Source: Paraburkholderia gardini
GTDB taxonomy: Bacteria; Pseudomonadota; Gammaproteobacteria; Burkholderiales; Burkholderiaceae
Assembly: GCF_907164575.1 (NCBI RefSeq)
Contig: NZ_CAJQYY010000004.1
Location: 155,283 to 219,282, forward strand
Direction: 5' to 3'
Length of the DNA stretch: 64,000 bases
The notes below the pieces were generated by a model. The model was not told the origin of the DNA, made no database searches, and was given only the letters and a program-made list of their open reading frames with translations. Made by a program: the position numbers and the translations under genes. Each line of letters starts with the position of its first letter. Position 1 is the stretch's first letter. Below are positions 27,398 to 37,312 of the stretch, in pieces.

Positions 27398-28798
27398 ATG
27401 ACTGAAGATGTACGGATGGAGCGCGACACGTTTGGCGAAATCGCCGTGCCGAATGCAAAACTCTGGGGAGCCCAGACGCAGCGCTCGTTGCAGAACTTCA
27501 AGATCTCGACTGAAAAGCAGTCGCCCGAACTGATTACCGCGCTCGCCATCATCAAGCGCGCGGCAGCGGAAGTAAATCAGGGCCTCGGCGTACTCGACGA
27601 AAAGAAAGCCCGCGCGATTATCGAAGCCGCCGACGAAATCATCGCAGGCAAGCACCCCGACGAATTTCCGCTTGCCGTGTGGCAGACCGGCTCCGGCACG
27701 CAAAGCAACATGAACCTCAACGAGGTGATCGCGAACCGGGCAAGCGAACTGCTCGGCGGCGAGCGCGGCGAAGCACGCAAGGTGCATCCGAATGACGACG
27801 TGAACCGCGGGCAGTCTTCAAACGACGTGTTCCCGACGGCCATGCACATCGCGGCGGCTGTCGGCATCGTCAAAAATCTGCTGCCGGCGGTGAAGACCTT
27901 GCGCGATACCCTCGACTCGAAGGCGAAAGCGTTCGCTGGCATCGTGAAAATTGGCCGCACGCACTTGCAGGATGCGACGCCGCTCACGCTCGGTCAGGAG
28001 TTCTCCGGTTACGTCGCGCAACTCGATCAGTGCGCGAAGCATCTCGAATCGGCGCTGCCGCATCTGTATGAACTCGCGCAGGGCGGCACGGCCGTCGGCA
28101 CCGGCCTCAACGCGCATCCGCAGTTCGCCGGCAAGGTCGCCGCTGCGATCGGCAAGCTGACGGGCGTGCCGTTCGTGTCGGCGCCGAACAAGTTCGAAGT
28201 GATGGCTGCGGCGGACGCGCTCGTCTTCGCGCACGGCGCGCTGAAAACGGTGGCCGCAAGCCTGATGAAGATCGCGAACGACATCCGCTGGCTCGCGAGC
28301 GGTCCGCGCTGCGGCCTCGGCGAGCTGTCGATTCCGGAGAACGAACCGGGCAGCTCGATCATGCCGGGCAAGGTCAATCCGACGCAGTCCGAAGCGCTCA
28401 CGATGCTGTGCTGCCAGGTGTTCGGCAACGACGTCGCCGTGAACTTCGGCGGCGCGAGCGGCAATTTCGAGCTCAACGTGTTCCGTCCGATGATCGCCCA
28501 CAACGTGCTGCAATCGATCCGGCTTCTCGCTGACGGCGCGCTGAGTTTCAACGACAACTGCGCGGTCGGCATCGAACCGAACCACGACCGTATCGAGACG
28601 CTGCTGAACGAATCGCTGATGCTCGTCACCGCGCTCAATCCGCACATCGGCTACGACAAGGCCGCGCAGATCGCGAAAAAAGCGCACAAGGAAGGCACGA
28701 CACTCAAAGCCGCGGCGCTCGCGCTCGGTCACGTGACAGAACAGCAATTCGACGACTGGGTGAAGCCAGCCGACATGGTCGGCACGATCAAGACCTGA
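27398..28798 (+). CDS. fumC: Class II fumarate hydratase
   Basis: FumC interconverts fumarate and L-malate in the TCA cycle and needs no iron-sulfur cluster. The 466-residue protein has the superfamily signature [19 protein letters not shown] at about residue 318, the [14 protein letters not shown] segment with active-site residues, and [27 protein letters not shown] Shine-Dalgarno sequence lies upstream of the ATG at 27398. The length is typical. It stands alone with its own terminator. Confidence 0.97.
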   Translation: MTEDVRMERDTFGEIAVPNAKLWGAQTQRSLQNFKISTEKQSPELITALAIIKRAAAEVNQGLGVLDEKKARAIIEAADEIIAGKHPDEFPLAVWQTGSGTQSNMNLNEVIANRASELLGGERGEARKVHPNDDVNRGQSSNDVFPTAMHIAAAVGIVKNLLPAVKTLRDTLDSKAKAFAGIVKIGRTHLQDATPLTLGQEFSGYVAQLDQCAKHLESALPHLYELAQGGTAVGTGLNAHPQFAGKVAAAIGKLTGVPFVSAPNKFEVMAAADALVFAHGALKTVAASLMKIANDIRWLASGPRCGLGELSIPENEPGSSIMPGKVNPTQSEALTMLCCQVFGNDVAVNFGGASGNFELNVFRPMIAHNVLQSIRLLADGALSFNDNCAVGIEPNHDRIETLLNESLMLVTALNPHIGYDKAAQIAKKAHKEGTTLKAAALALGHVTEQQFDDWVKPADMVGTIKT

Positions 28799-28863
28799 CG
28801 TCCGGCTGGGGTCGATCTTTTGCCGGATCCGATGCCTGATCTCCGGCCCGGATACCGATACGA

Positions 28864-28902
28864 AAAACGCCGTGCCGGCGTGAACCGGCGCAGCGTTTTT
28901 TA
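28864..28902. terminator. Terminator between fumC and the thioesterase gene
   Basis: AACGC...GCCGG pairs with CCGGC...GCGTT around a short loop and is followed by six T on the plus strand; the A-run on the left could serve the convergent gene as well. Confidence 0.75.
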
Positions 28903-28991
28903 CTGGTGTCCTTACTGGTGTCTTTACCTGGCAGGCTCAGGCCACGCGCACTCACCCGGCGCGCGCGTTCAGGGCCCGCAGCGACGCCCCA

Positions 28992-29510
28992 TCAAACCGC
29001 GCCTTTCACCACCTCTTCAGGCTTCAGTTCGACGATGGCATCGAGCGCGTCCTTGACGTCCATCGCGTACTTCGCAAGGCGTTTCTGCTCGTCGGTTTCC
29101 GGCTCGAACGACGGCACGCCAATCGGGTGCCCGTTCTCGTTGACGGCGACCATCACGACGAGGCAATCAGTCGTCTGCAGCAGCTCGCCGCCCTTCGGGT
29201 CGCCGGCCTGCACCGACACGTGAATGTGCATGCTGGTCCGGCCCGTCGCGACGACGCGGGCGCGCAGTTCGACCAGATTGCCGACCAGGATCGGACGACG
29301 GAAACGGATGTTGCCGACGCTTACCGTCACGCAGTAGCGGCTCGACCAGACCGCCGCGCACGCGTAGGCGGTTTCGTCGATCCACTTCATCAGCGCGCCG
29401 CCGTGAACCTTGCCGCCGAAGTTCACCGAGGTCGGCTCGGCGAGAAAGCGGAAGGTGGTTTCGGAACGGTCCATCGGGGCCGCAGGGTTGTGGGTCTTGA
29501 CTCTACTCAT
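28992..29510 (-). CDS. Acyl-CoA thioesterase (hotdog fold)
   Basis: The 172-residue protein has the hotdog thioesterase segment NFGGKVHGGALMKWIDETAYACA with the catalytic Asp/Glu region. It also has the VGNIRFRRPILVGNLVELRARVV strand block of the YciA/cytosolic acyl-CoA hydrolase family. It hydrolyses acyl-CoA to free acid and CoA; chain-length preference cannot be told. The C-terminal 40 residues are charged and helical. Confidence 0.9.
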   Translation of the reverse strand: MSRVKTHNPAAPMDRSETTFRFLAEPTSVNFGGKVHGGALMKWIDETAYACAAVWSSRYCVTVSVGNIRFRRPILVGNLVELRARVVATGRTSMHIHVSVQAGDPKGGELLQTTDCLVVMVAVNENGHPIGVPSFEPETDEQKRLAKYAMDVKDALDAIVELKPEEVVKGAV

Positions 29511-29737
29511 CCTGCACTCCGTTCGGGAATTGAGATTATCGAAAGGAGCCGATTATACGAGTGCCAGAAACAGCGCGGTACACGATCCGGAGATACCACG
29601 TTGTGCGCGAAGACAAACGAACAAGCGCACGAACGCACGAGCGCACAAAACGCACCGGCCGCGTGACCTGAACCGTCTGCACACGGGTCACAAGCGGTTC
29701 AACGCACCGTGCACGCCGTCAGATACGTCAAAACCCT

Positions 29738-30919
29738 TCAGGCAGCGGACGCAAACCGCTCGCGATAATCAAGCGGCAACACCCCGAACCTTCGCATGAA
29801 CGCACGTCTTAAATTCTGTTCACTGCCAAAGCCGCAGTCGAGCGCGATCCGCTTGAGCGGCGCGCGCGAAGCCGCTAGCGACTGTGCCGCCGCTTCGAGT
29901 CGCATCGATGAAACGGTTTTCGCGGGCGTACGCCCCACTTCCTCGACGTAGCGTCGCGCGAAGGTACGCGGGCTCATGCGCGCCTGACCGGCCAGCCGCT
30001 CGACCGAAAGATCGTCGCGCAGATTGACCGCCATCCAGCTATGCAGCGCGTCGAACGGGCCGCCGGCCGTTGCCTGCGCGGCCAGCGCCGCGCTGAACTG
30101 GGACTGCCCGCCGGGACGCTTCATGAAAACCACCAGCCGCCGCGCGGCCTGCATCGCGACCGCGTGACCGACGTCTTCCTCGATCAGCGCCAGCGCGAGG
30201 TCGATGCCCGCGGTCACGCCCGCCGAAGTCCAGACCGCGTGCGTCTGCCGCGGGTCGTGCGCTTCATCGTCGCGCGAGGACATGGCCGCGTCCTGCCCGC
30301 CGCGCGCATCATCCGCATCGCTCGGATCACCTCCGGAGCGCCGCGCGGACGCGTCGCCTGCAACGCGCAAATCCCGCGCATCGCGGATGAAAATCGGATC
30401 CGCATTCACATGCACCTTCGGAAAATGCCGTGCGAGCAGTTCGGCATCGCGCCAGTGCGTCGTCGCGCGGCGTCCGTCGAGAAGGCCCGCCGCCGCCAGA
30501 TAAAACGCGCCGGTGCACACCGAACACACGCGGCGCACGCGAGGTGCGCGACGCGCGAGCCACGCGACGAGCTCGGGCTGCAGCGCGATCCGCTCGTCGA
30601 TCGGCACACCGGACACGATCACGGTATCGATGGGTTCGTCATCCAGCGCATCGAGCCGTTGCGTGACGACCGGCAAACCCGGAAACGTCTGCAGGACACC
30701 GCCTTCGATCGACGCCACCGTCAGGCGATAGGCAACCGGCTCGTGCGCCGGCATCCCGGTTGCGTCCGGAACGGCCGCTTTTCGCGCAGCCTCGGCGAGC
30801 GTCAGCTCGGCTCGCCAGAACGCCTCCAGCGGTCCGCAGGCGTCGAGCAGCACGAGATCGGGCGCCACGGCGATCACGATGTGGCGAACCATTGAAACAG
30901 GTGTGACAGAAGCATTCAT
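29738..30919 (-). CDS. GlxA-family AraC-type regulator with DJ-1/PfpI domain and an insertion
   Basis: The 393-residue protein has an N-terminal DJ-1/PfpI amidase-like sensor domain (RHIVIAVAPDLVLLDACGPLEAF, VCSVCTGAFYLAAAGLLDGRRATTHW) and a C-terminal AraC double helix-turn-helix (LSVERLAGQARMSPRTFARRYVEEVG, KRIALDCGFGSEQNLRRAFMRRFG). Between DPIFIRD and VWTSAGVTAG, normally nearly contiguous, there are about 45 extra Asp/Arg/Ser-rich residues. The ATG at 30919 lies shortly after the MFS gene start of the same strand, so the two may be one transcript (MFS first). Confidence 0.87.
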   Translation of the reverse strand: MNASVTPVSMVRHIVIAVAPDLVLLDACGPLEAFWRAELTLAEAARKAAVPDATGMPAHEPVAYRLTVASIEGGVLQTFPGLPVVTQRLDALDDEPIDTVIVSGVPIDERIALQPELVAWLARRAPRVRRVCSVCTGAFYLAAAGLLDGRRATTHWRDAELLARHFPKVHVNADPIFIRDARDLRVAGDASARRSGGDPSDADDARGGQDAAMSSRDDEAHDPRQTHAVWTSAGVTAGIDLALALIEEDVGHAVAMQAARRLVVFMKRPGGQSQFSAALAAQATAGGPFDALHSWMAVNLRDDLSVERLAGQARMSPRTFARRYVEEVGRTPAKTVSSMRLEAAAQSLAASRAPLKRIALDCGFGSEQNLRRAFMRRFGVLPLDYRERFASAA

Positions 30920-30952
30920 GTGAGCAGGCTTGTCGTCCAGTCGGAACAGCAA

Positions 30953-32209
30953 TCAGGAAGCCGCAGCCGCGACGACGCGCGAGCGCGACCACGCAAAGGC
31001 GAGCGCCGCGAGCGCGGCAACGCCGAGCAACGGCAGGATCGCCGCATTGATCACGGCCCAGCCGAAGTGCGCGAGCAGCTGTCCCGCGAAAAGCGATCCG
31101 AGCGCGGAAAACGCGAAGGTCGTGAATTCGCTCGTGGCCTGCGTCTTCGCGCGTTCGGACGGCCGGTACGACTGCGACAGCAGCGTCGAGCCGCCCACGA
31201 ACATGAAGTTCCAGCCGACGCCAAGACAGGCCAGCGCCGCATAAAAGTGCGGCAGGTCGGTCGAACGAAGCGCGATCACGGCGCACAGCGCCGACAGCAC
31301 GATGCCCACGCCGATCACACGCAGCACGCCGAAGCGCCGGATCAGTCGCCCAGTGAAGAACGACGGCGCGAACATGCCGACAAGGTGCCATTGAATGATC
31401 CGCGCGCCGTCTCCGATCGTGTGTCCGCAGGCGAGTGCCGCGATCGGCGTCGCTGTCATCACGAACATCATCACGGCATAACCGAGCGCGTTGTTCGCCA
31501 GCGCGGCAAGGAAAACCGGCTGCAGGACGATGTCCCCGAGAGGTCGCGCCGGCTCGGCGGTCACGGCCGCGCTCGCGTGGGCCGGCACGTGATCCCGGTA
31601 GAACAGCGCGAGCAGCACGATCGACAGGAGGCCAAACACGGTCACGAGCGCATACGACCCGGCGAACGCCACCGGCGCGAGCCAGTCGCGGCTCCACGCG
31701 GCAAGCGCCGGGCCGGCCACCGCGGCGAAGACGCCGCCCGCCAGCACCGTCGAGATCGCGCGGCCTTTCGCCTCGCCGCCGACGGCGTCAGCGGCGGCAA
31801 GCCGGTAGTACTGCGCGAATGCCTGGAACACGCCGACCGTCGCCGTGCCGGCGCAGAACGCCCAGAAACTGTGATGAAAGATCGCATACACGGAGATCGC
31901 GCCGCCCGCCGCCCCGACGCCCGCGCCCAGCACGAACCCCGCGCGCCGTCCGACGCGGGCCATGAGGAACGACGCGAAAATCGTGGTGAGCGCGGCGGCG
32001 ACGGTGATCAGCGAAAAGGGCAGCGTCGCGAGCGCCTTGTCGTCGGCGAGCGTGTAGCCGACCAGCCCTGTCAACGTCAGATCGATGGACACCGACGACG
32101 TATAAAGCGCCTGGCATACCGCCAGCACGCGCGCGCCGCGCCGGCCGCTGGCGTCGGACGGGCGCGGATCCGGAACCGTGGATGAAAAAGCAGCAGCGTT
32201 GGGCGACAT
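30953..32209 (-). CDS. MFS transporter
   Basis: The 418-residue membrane protein has about twelve hydrophobic segments and the MFS loop motif after helix 2, FLMARVGRRAGFVLG, plus FFTGRLIRRFGVLRVIG in the second half. It is an inner-membrane secondary transporter; the substrate is unknown. It lies 33 bases upstream of the GlxA-type regulator on the same strand, suggesting that the regulator and the pump work together. Confidence 0.87.
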   Translation of the reverse strand: MSPNAAAFSSTVPDPRPSDASGRRGARVLAVCQALYTSSVSIDLTLTGLVGYTLADDKALATLPFSLITVAAALTTIFASFLMARVGRRAGFVLGAGVGAAGGAISVYAIFHHSFWAFCAGTATVGVFQAFAQYYRLAAADAVGGEAKGRAISTVLAGGVFAAVAGPALAAWSRDWLAPVAFAGSYALVTVFGLLSIVLLALFYRDHVPAHASAAVTAEPARPLGDIVLQPVFLAALANNALGYAVMMFVMTATPIAALACGHTIGDGARIIQWHLVGMFAPSFFTGRLIRRFGVLRVIGVGIVLSALCAVIALRSTDLPHFYAALACLGVGWNFMFVGGSTLLSQSYRPSERAKTQATSEFTTFAFSALGSLFAGQLLAHFGWAVINAAILPLLGVAALAALAFAWSRSRVVAAAAS

Positions 32210-32339
32210 TGGCGAACCTCATGCGGTCAAGGTGACGAAAGTCCTGATCGTCACATGCCCGTCGATGGCAGGAATGCCAATGATGCATCAATTCCAGCCA
32301 GACCAGTCGTTTCCACCGGCCACGGCATCGCGGTTGCGA

Positions 32340-32486
32340 TTATTTATGGAAGGTGACGCCTTCGTCGATGGTGCCGTACATCGTGATACCGCTCGAATCC
32401 GATTGCGAGGAACTCGCGCCGCCCTGTGCGCAGCCAGCGCAAAGCACCGCAAACGCGGCTGCGGCAATGGCGAAATAGCGTTTCAT
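32340..32486 (-). CDS. Small lipoprotein, 48 residues
   Basis: The frame encodes MKRYFAIAAAAFAVLCAGC followed by a Gln/Gly/Ser-rich linker and an end containing TMYGTIDEGVTFHK. The signal peptide and the lipobox LCAGC are classical, so the mature protein (about 30 residues) should be lipid-anchored in the envelope. No family recognised. It is 130 bases downstream of nothing on its strand (the MFS gene starts at 32209 and runs away), so it has its own promoter. Confidence 0.72.
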   Translation of the reverse strand: MKRYFAIAAAAFAVLCAGCAQGGASSSQSDSSGITMYGTIDEGVTFHK

Positions 32487-32658
32487 GACTGCCTTGCTGT
32501 CCGGCGAGAAGAGGATCCGATTCTAGCCTGGCGGACGTCCCGCACCCGGTAGCGGCATTGCATTCGACATTTCGCCTCATCGTGAAACATGGAATGCGAT
32601 GCCGCGCTAAAGTGAGGTCATCGCGCGCCTTATCGGCCGCTACCCATGTGGAGACGCC

Positions 32659-33378
32659 ATGTCCAATCCGTTGCTCGACGAGCGCGGCCAGAGCCATTTC
32701 CCAGGTCTGAGCCGGCTCGGCGCGCTGCTTGCCGATCCGGGGCGCGCCGCGATGCTGTGGGCGCTGATGGACGGCAGCGCCAGGCCCGCCGGCGAACTGA
32801 CGTTGATCGCGGGTCTCTCGCCGTCGGCGGCCAGCGCCCATCTGGCGCGGCTCACCGATGGCGGCCTTCTCGCGCTCGAAGTGCGCGGCAGGCATCGCTA
32901 TTTCAGGATCGCTTCGCCGGAAATCGCCGCCACGATCGAAGCGCTCGCCAACGTCGCGCAGGCCACGGCGCCGCAGCGTCCGGTGCTGCGTCCCGCACGC
33001 ACGGTGCCGGTCGACATGCGTTACGCGCGCACGTGCTACGACCACATGGCCGGTGAGCTCGCGGTGCGCGTTTTCGAACGGATGGTCGGCGACGGTCTGC
33101 TCACGCAGAACGGCGACACGCTCGACGCGACGCCCGCCGGCACGGCCCGCTTCGCGGGCTGGGGCATCGACGTCGGCGGACAGCAGGCGCGGCGGCGACG
33201 CTTCGCCTGCACCTGCCTCGACTGGAGCGAACGCCGGCCGCATCTGGGCGGCGCGCTCGGCGCGGCGCTTCTCGAAGCGTGGAAGACGCACGGCTGGGTC
33301 GAACGCACGGAGCGGCCGCGCATCCTGCGAATCACGCCTGCCGGACGGCGCCACTTCGACCAGTTCCTCGCGCAATAA
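32659..33378 (+). CDS. ArsR-family winged-helix transcriptional regulator
   Basis: The 239-residue protein starts with an ArsR-type winged helix: LADPGRAAMLWALMDG, AGELTLIAGLSPSAASAHLARLTDGGLLALEVRGRHRYFRI. The long C-terminal part (about 100-239) contains RYARTCYDHMAGELAVRV and a Cys pair (FACTCLDWSERR), found in the larger ArsR homologues that may sense metals or thiols. No obvious target gene is adjacent. Confidence 0.85.
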   Translation: MSNPLLDERGQSHFPGLSRLGALLADPGRAAMLWALMDGSARPAGELTLIAGLSPSAASAHLARLTDGGLLALEVRGRHRYFRIASPEIAATIEALANVAQATAPQRPVLRPARTVPVDMRYARTCYDHMAGELAVRVFERMVGDGLLTQNGDTLDATPAGTARFAGWGIDVGGQQARRRRFACTCLDWSERRPHLGGALGAALLEAWKTHGWVERTERPRILRITPAGRRHFDQFLAQ

Positions 33379-33535
33379 GGCGGCGGGCCGGATTTTCCGC
33401 TGCGCGCGACCGTCGATAAATTTTGTTACAGGCCTCCCGGCGAGACTTACAAATGAGCGCGCCTTGATACAGGCACGGCAGGTAGAGTGACTTCACAGGA
33501 TGCGGCCATGCGGCTGCATCCGATGGAGAGAACAC

Positions 33536-36055
33536 ATGAACACACTCACACCACACCTGCTTGCGCTCCGCCGTATCACGGGTTATCTCCTCCTCGCCGC
33601 CGTGCCGTTTTCCCTTGCTGCCCAGGCCGCGTTCGCGCAGGCCGCGCCACCGGACGCCCCGCCCGATGCACAGGCGCCGCAGACGGCCCAGAACGATCCG
33701 CCGGGACGCGTCGCGCGCCTGAACTACACCGCGGGCACGGTCACCACCCAGCCCGCCGGTGCAACCGACTGGTCGTACGCGCAGATCAACCGGCCGCTCA
33801 CCACCGGCGACCAGCTCTGGAACGACAAGGGCGCGCGTTCGGAACTGCATCTCGGCTCGACGGCGGTTCGCCTCGGCGAATCGACGAGCCTCGACGTCCT
33901 GAATCTCGATGACAGCAACGCCCAGTTGAAGGTCGCGCAGGGCACGCTGTCGACGCGTGTGCGTTCGTTGCCGGCCGGTTCGACGTATGAGATCGACACG
34001 CCGAACCTCGCGCTCGGCGTGAGCGCTGCTGGCGATTACCGCGTCGACGTCGCGCCGGACGGCAGCAGTACGACCGTCACCGTGCGCAGCGGCGCGGCAA
34101 CCGTGTATGGAGACAACGCACAGGTGCCCGTGCAGGCCGGCCAGCAGGTGACGTTCACCGGTACGAACCTGCAACAGACCGCCGACAACGGCGCGCCGCA
34201 GCCTGATGCATTCGATCAGTGGGCATCGAGCCGCGACGCGGCCGAAGACCGCTCGGTATCGGCGCGCTACGTATCGCGCGACATTCCCGGCTATCAGGAT
34301 CTCGATGCCAACGGCACGTGGCGCGACAATCCGCAATACGGCGAAGTGTGGGTACCGAACGCGGTGCCGACGGGCTGGGCGCCGTATCGCGACGGCCACT
34401 GGATCTGGCAGGCGCCGTGGGGCTGGACATGGATCGACGACGCGCCGTGGGGTTTCGCGCCGTATCACTATGGCCGCTGGGCTTATGTCGACAATGCGTG
34501 GGCGTGGGCGCCGGGGCCGATCGTCGAAGCAGAGCCGCCGGTGTATGCGCCGGCCCTCGTCGCGTTCGTGGGCGGTGGCGACAGTCATTTCAACTGGGGC
34601 GTGAATCTGGCGATCGGCGGTGCGGTGGCAGCCGCCGGCGTCGCATGGTTTCCGCTCGGTCCGGGTGAGCCGTGGCATCCGCGCGGCGGCGACTGGAGCC
34701 CGCACTATTACGACCGCGTGAACCGGACGGTGGTGGTGAACAATGACAACCGCCAGATGAACGTGACGAACATCAACGTCCACAACACGTATGTCAACTA
34801 TCGCGCGCCCGGCGGCGTGACCGCCGTCCCGGCGACCGCGTTCGTCCATGGTCAGCCGGTGGGACGTTATGCGCAGAAGGTCGATCCGCGTCAGTGGCGA
34901 AATGCGCGGATCAATCCGGGCACCCCGGGCATCGCACCGGTTCGCGAGAGCTTCAACCCCGGCATGCGTAACGCGAACTCCAGGCCGCCTTCGAACGTGA
35001 CGCAACGGCCCGTCATCGCAACCCGTAGTCCGGTCATGCCGGCGGTGTATCACGACAACCTCGCACAACGTTTCGCGCGAAGCGGCGGACGCGTGCCGAA
35101 CGCGGGAAATCCGGTGGTGCGCACTTCCGTACCGGCGCATCTGGGCAACCGGCCGCGGCAGGCTGGCTCGGACGCGCCGGCGCAGAACGTGCGTGTGGTA
35201 CAGGCGCATGGTCCGGGCGCGACGCCAGCGCGCGGTGAAGGTCAGGTGGCGCAGCGTCCGGGTACGGCGCCTCAACGTCCCGGTGCAGTTGCGCGGGCGC
35301 CGGGCGCGGCCCCGCAACACCCGGGTCAGCCTCCGCAAATGGCTAACGCACATCCGCAGCCGGCAAACGGCGTGCCGCGTCCGCCACAGGTCTGGGGCAA
35401 TGTTCCGAACGGGGGGCAACCGCATCCGCAACCAGAAGCAGCGGCCGGTCAGCCACGCCAGCAGCCGGCATGGACGCAGCCTCATGCGCCGATGGCGCAG
35501 CAGGCCCCGCGTCCGCAGCAGCCGGGCAGTCCGATGCAGGGCCATCCGGCGCAGACAGATCGCGGCGCGCCACAACCGCCGAATCATGCGGAGAATCCGG
35601 CCGTCGCCCAGCAGCCGCGTCAGGAATTCCATCCGCAGGCGCAGCCGCCGCAAGCGCAGCAGATGCATCAACCGCAACAGGCGCAATCAATGCCGCATCC
35701 GCAGCCCGCACCTCAACAGGCCGCACAGGCGCCACACACGCCGGAAATGCACGCGCAGCAACAGCCCCGGCCACAGCCGGCACCTCAACCCGTGCAGCAG
35801 CCGCCTCGCGAGGCGTTTCATCCGCAGCCGCAACCACGGCAACAGGCCCAGCAGCCGCGGCCAGAACCGCGTCCGCAGCCGCAACCCCAGCCGCGCCCGG
35901 AATTTCATCCGCAACAGGCGCAGCAGCCGCGTCCACAACCAGCGCCCCAGCCTCATCCGCAACCGCCGCCGCAGGTCCAGCAGCCGCATGCGCAACCACA
36001 CCCGGACCAGCACGCCACGGGCGGAGGCGAACATCAGGAACATCAGAGAGGTTGA
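33536..36055 (+). CDS. Large secreted FecR/DUF6600 protein with WXXGXW repeats and Pro/Gln-rich tail
   Basis: The 839-residue product starts with a signal peptide (residues about 8-35, ...AAQAAFAQA). It then has a FecR-type domain at about 55-200 (DYRVDVAPDGSSTTVTVRSG) and tryptophan repeats at about 265-330 (WVPNAVPTGWAPYRDGHWIW, WGWTWIDDAPWGFAPYHYGRW), the YXWGXW/DUF6600 arrangement. The last 330 or so residues are low-complexity Gln/Pro/His/Arg (QPRPQPAPQPHPQPP). ATG 33536 follows a GGAG with good spacing. Likely envelope or cell-surface; function unknown. Confidence 0.85.
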   Translation: MNTLTPHLLALRRITGYLLLAAVPFSLAAQAAFAQAAPPDAPPDAQAPQTAQNDPPGRVARLNYTAGTVTTQPAGATDWSYAQINRPLTTGDQLWNDKGARSELHLGSTAVRLGESTSLDVLNLDDSNAQLKVAQGTLSTRVRSLPAGSTYEIDTPNLALGVSAAGDYRVDVAPDGSSTTVTVRSGAATVYGDNAQVPVQAGQQVTFTGTNLQQTADNGAPQPDAFDQWASSRDAAEDRSVSARYVSRDIPGYQDLDANGTWRDNPQYGEVWVPNAVPTGWAPYRDGHWIWQAPWGWTWIDDAPWGFAPYHYGRWAYVDNAWAWAPGPIVEAEPPVYAPALVAFVGGGDSHFNWGVNLAIGGAVAAAGVAWFPLGPGEPWHPRGGDWSPHYYDRVNRTVVVNNDNRQMNVTNINVHNTYVNYRAPGGVTAVPATAFVHGQPVGRYAQKVDPRQWRNARINPGTPGIAPVRESFNPGMRNANSRPPSNVTQRPVIATRSPVMPAVYHDNLAQRFARSGGRVPNAGNPVVRTSVPAHLGNRPRQAGSDAPAQNVRVVQAHGPGATPARGEGQVAQRPGTAPQRPGAVARAPGAAPQHPGQPPQMANAHPQPANGVPRPPQVWGNVPNGGQPHPQPEAAAGQPRQQPAWTQPHAPMAQQAPRPQQPGSPMQGHPAQTDRGAPQPPNHAENPAVAQQPRQEFHPQAQPPQAQQMHQPQQAQSMPHPQPAPQQAAQAPHTPEMHAQQQPRPQPAPQPVQQPPREAFHPQPQPRQQAQQPRPEPRPQPQPQPRPEFHPQQAQQPRPQPAPQPHPQPPPQVQQPHAQPHPDQHATGGGEHQEHQRG

Positions 36056-36083
36056 AACGTTTTTCGTCAACGTCGACTCCATG

Positions 36084-36122
36084 AAAAAACCCGCATCGGC
36101 TCACGCAGCGATGCGGGTTTTT
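36084..36122. terminator. Bidirectional terminator between the FecR-type gene and thyA
   Basis: AAAAACCCGCATCG pairs with CGATGCGGGTTTTT; the A-run on the left and T-run on the right allow it to end both convergent transcripts. Confidence 0.85.
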
Positions 36123-36162
36123 CGTCATGCCCAGCCGGCACGACGTGAAACGGAACAAGAGA

Positions 36163-37134
36163 CTACACGGCCATCGGCGCCGTCAGCGGCTCGTGATGAC
36201 GGTAGCCGACCAGCGAGAAATCCGACGGCTCGATCTTCTCGAGCCATTCCGGCTCATAGACGCCCGTCTGCGCATACGCCGGCACGCGCTCACTGATCGC
36301 GAACGAAGGGCTGTCGAACGGCTCGCGCCTGAGCTGCTGCTGCAGCATGTCGAGCTGGTTTTCGTAGATGTGCGCGTCGCCGATGAAATACGTGAACCAG
36401 CGCGGCGTGTAGCCCGTCAGCCGTCCGACCAGATGCAGCAGCGCGGCGCCTTCGGTCAGATTGAACGGCGTACCGAGCCCGACGTCGTTACTGCGGATAT
36501 ACAGGCAGAGTGAAATTTCGCGCTTCGTCGCGTTCGGCAGAAACTGGTACAGCAAATGGCACGCAGGCAGCGCGATTTCGTCGAGCACCGCCGGGTTCCA
36601 TCCGTGAAACAGGATTCGACGGTCCGACGGGTTGCGCATGATCGTGTCGAGACACTGGCGCAACTGGTCGACCGCCTTGTAGAGCAGCACTTTCTGGCTG
36701 CCGCCTTCATCGAATGACGTGACGATACTGAAGCCACGCGAGGTCGCATCCGCGATCCGTGCGGTGGCGCCTGCGTCCAGCACCTTGTAGGCCGGCCACT
36801 TGCGCCACTGCACCCCGTACACGTCGCCGAGGTCGTCCGGGCCTTCGCGATACGGGTTCGCGAGCCATTGCGGATTGTCGTTGGCGTTCGCGTCCCAGAC
36901 CTTGCAGCCGAGCGCGCGGAACTCCGCCGCGCTGCGCGACGCGCGCAGGAAGCCCACCAGTTCGCCCACGGCGGACCTGAACGCCAGTTTCTTCGTGGTG
37001 ACAGCCGGGAAACCCTGCTGCAGATCGAAGCGCATCATCGCGCCGGGCATGCTGATCGTGCGAATGCCCGTGCGGTTTTCCTGCCACGTGCCGGTATCGA
37101 GAATCTGGCGGACGAGGTCGAGGTATTGTTTCAT
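36163..37134 (-). CDS. thyA: Thymidylate synthase
   Basis: ThyA methylates dUMP to dTMP with methylene-tetrahydrofolate. The 323-residue protein has the catalytic Cys192 in [11 protein letters not shown], the [15 protein letters not shown] phosphate-binding region and the C-terminal YRHHEP segment. The ATG at 37134 gives the standard [15 protein letters not shown] start; the frame is open to 37386 but overlaps the next gene and has no similarity. It is longer than the E. coli enzyme (264) because of an insert around residues 110-150, as in the long-form ThyA subgroup. Confidence 0.96.
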   Translation of the reverse strand: MKQYLDLVRQILDTGTWQENRTGIRTISMPGAMMRFDLQQGFPAVTTKKLAFRSAVGELVGFLRASRSAAEFRALGCKVWDANANDNPQWLANPYREGPDDLGDVYGVQWRKWPAYKVLDAGATARIADATSRGFSIVTSFDEGGSQKVLLYKAVDQLRQCLDTIMRNPSDRRILFHGWNPAVLDEIALPACHLLYQFLPNATKREISLCLYIRSNDVGLGTPFNLTEGAALLHLVGRLTGYTPRWFTYFIGDAHIYENQLDMLQQQLRREPFDSPSFAISERVPAYAQTGVYEPEWLEKIEPSDFSLVGYRHHEPLTAPMAV

Positions 37135-37312
37135 TCGGGTTCCTTCGGCCGGGCGCGGACGCACCCGTTTTTGGCAGCAGAGAATCCCTGATTCTAGCAA
37201 GCGCGGCGGACTCCCGTCCGGCCGCGCTGTTTTACTGTCGATCGAGGGGGTCGCGGCGCATGCCGGCGAACTTCCCGATGAGGATGAGGGTGAACGAAGC
37301 GCCCGATGCGCT

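Noticed and set aside
33332..35686. 784-codon minus-strand open frame opposite the FecR/WXXGXW gene
   Set aside because: Antisense of a well-supported secreted protein; Arg/His/Leu-rich composition without motifs.
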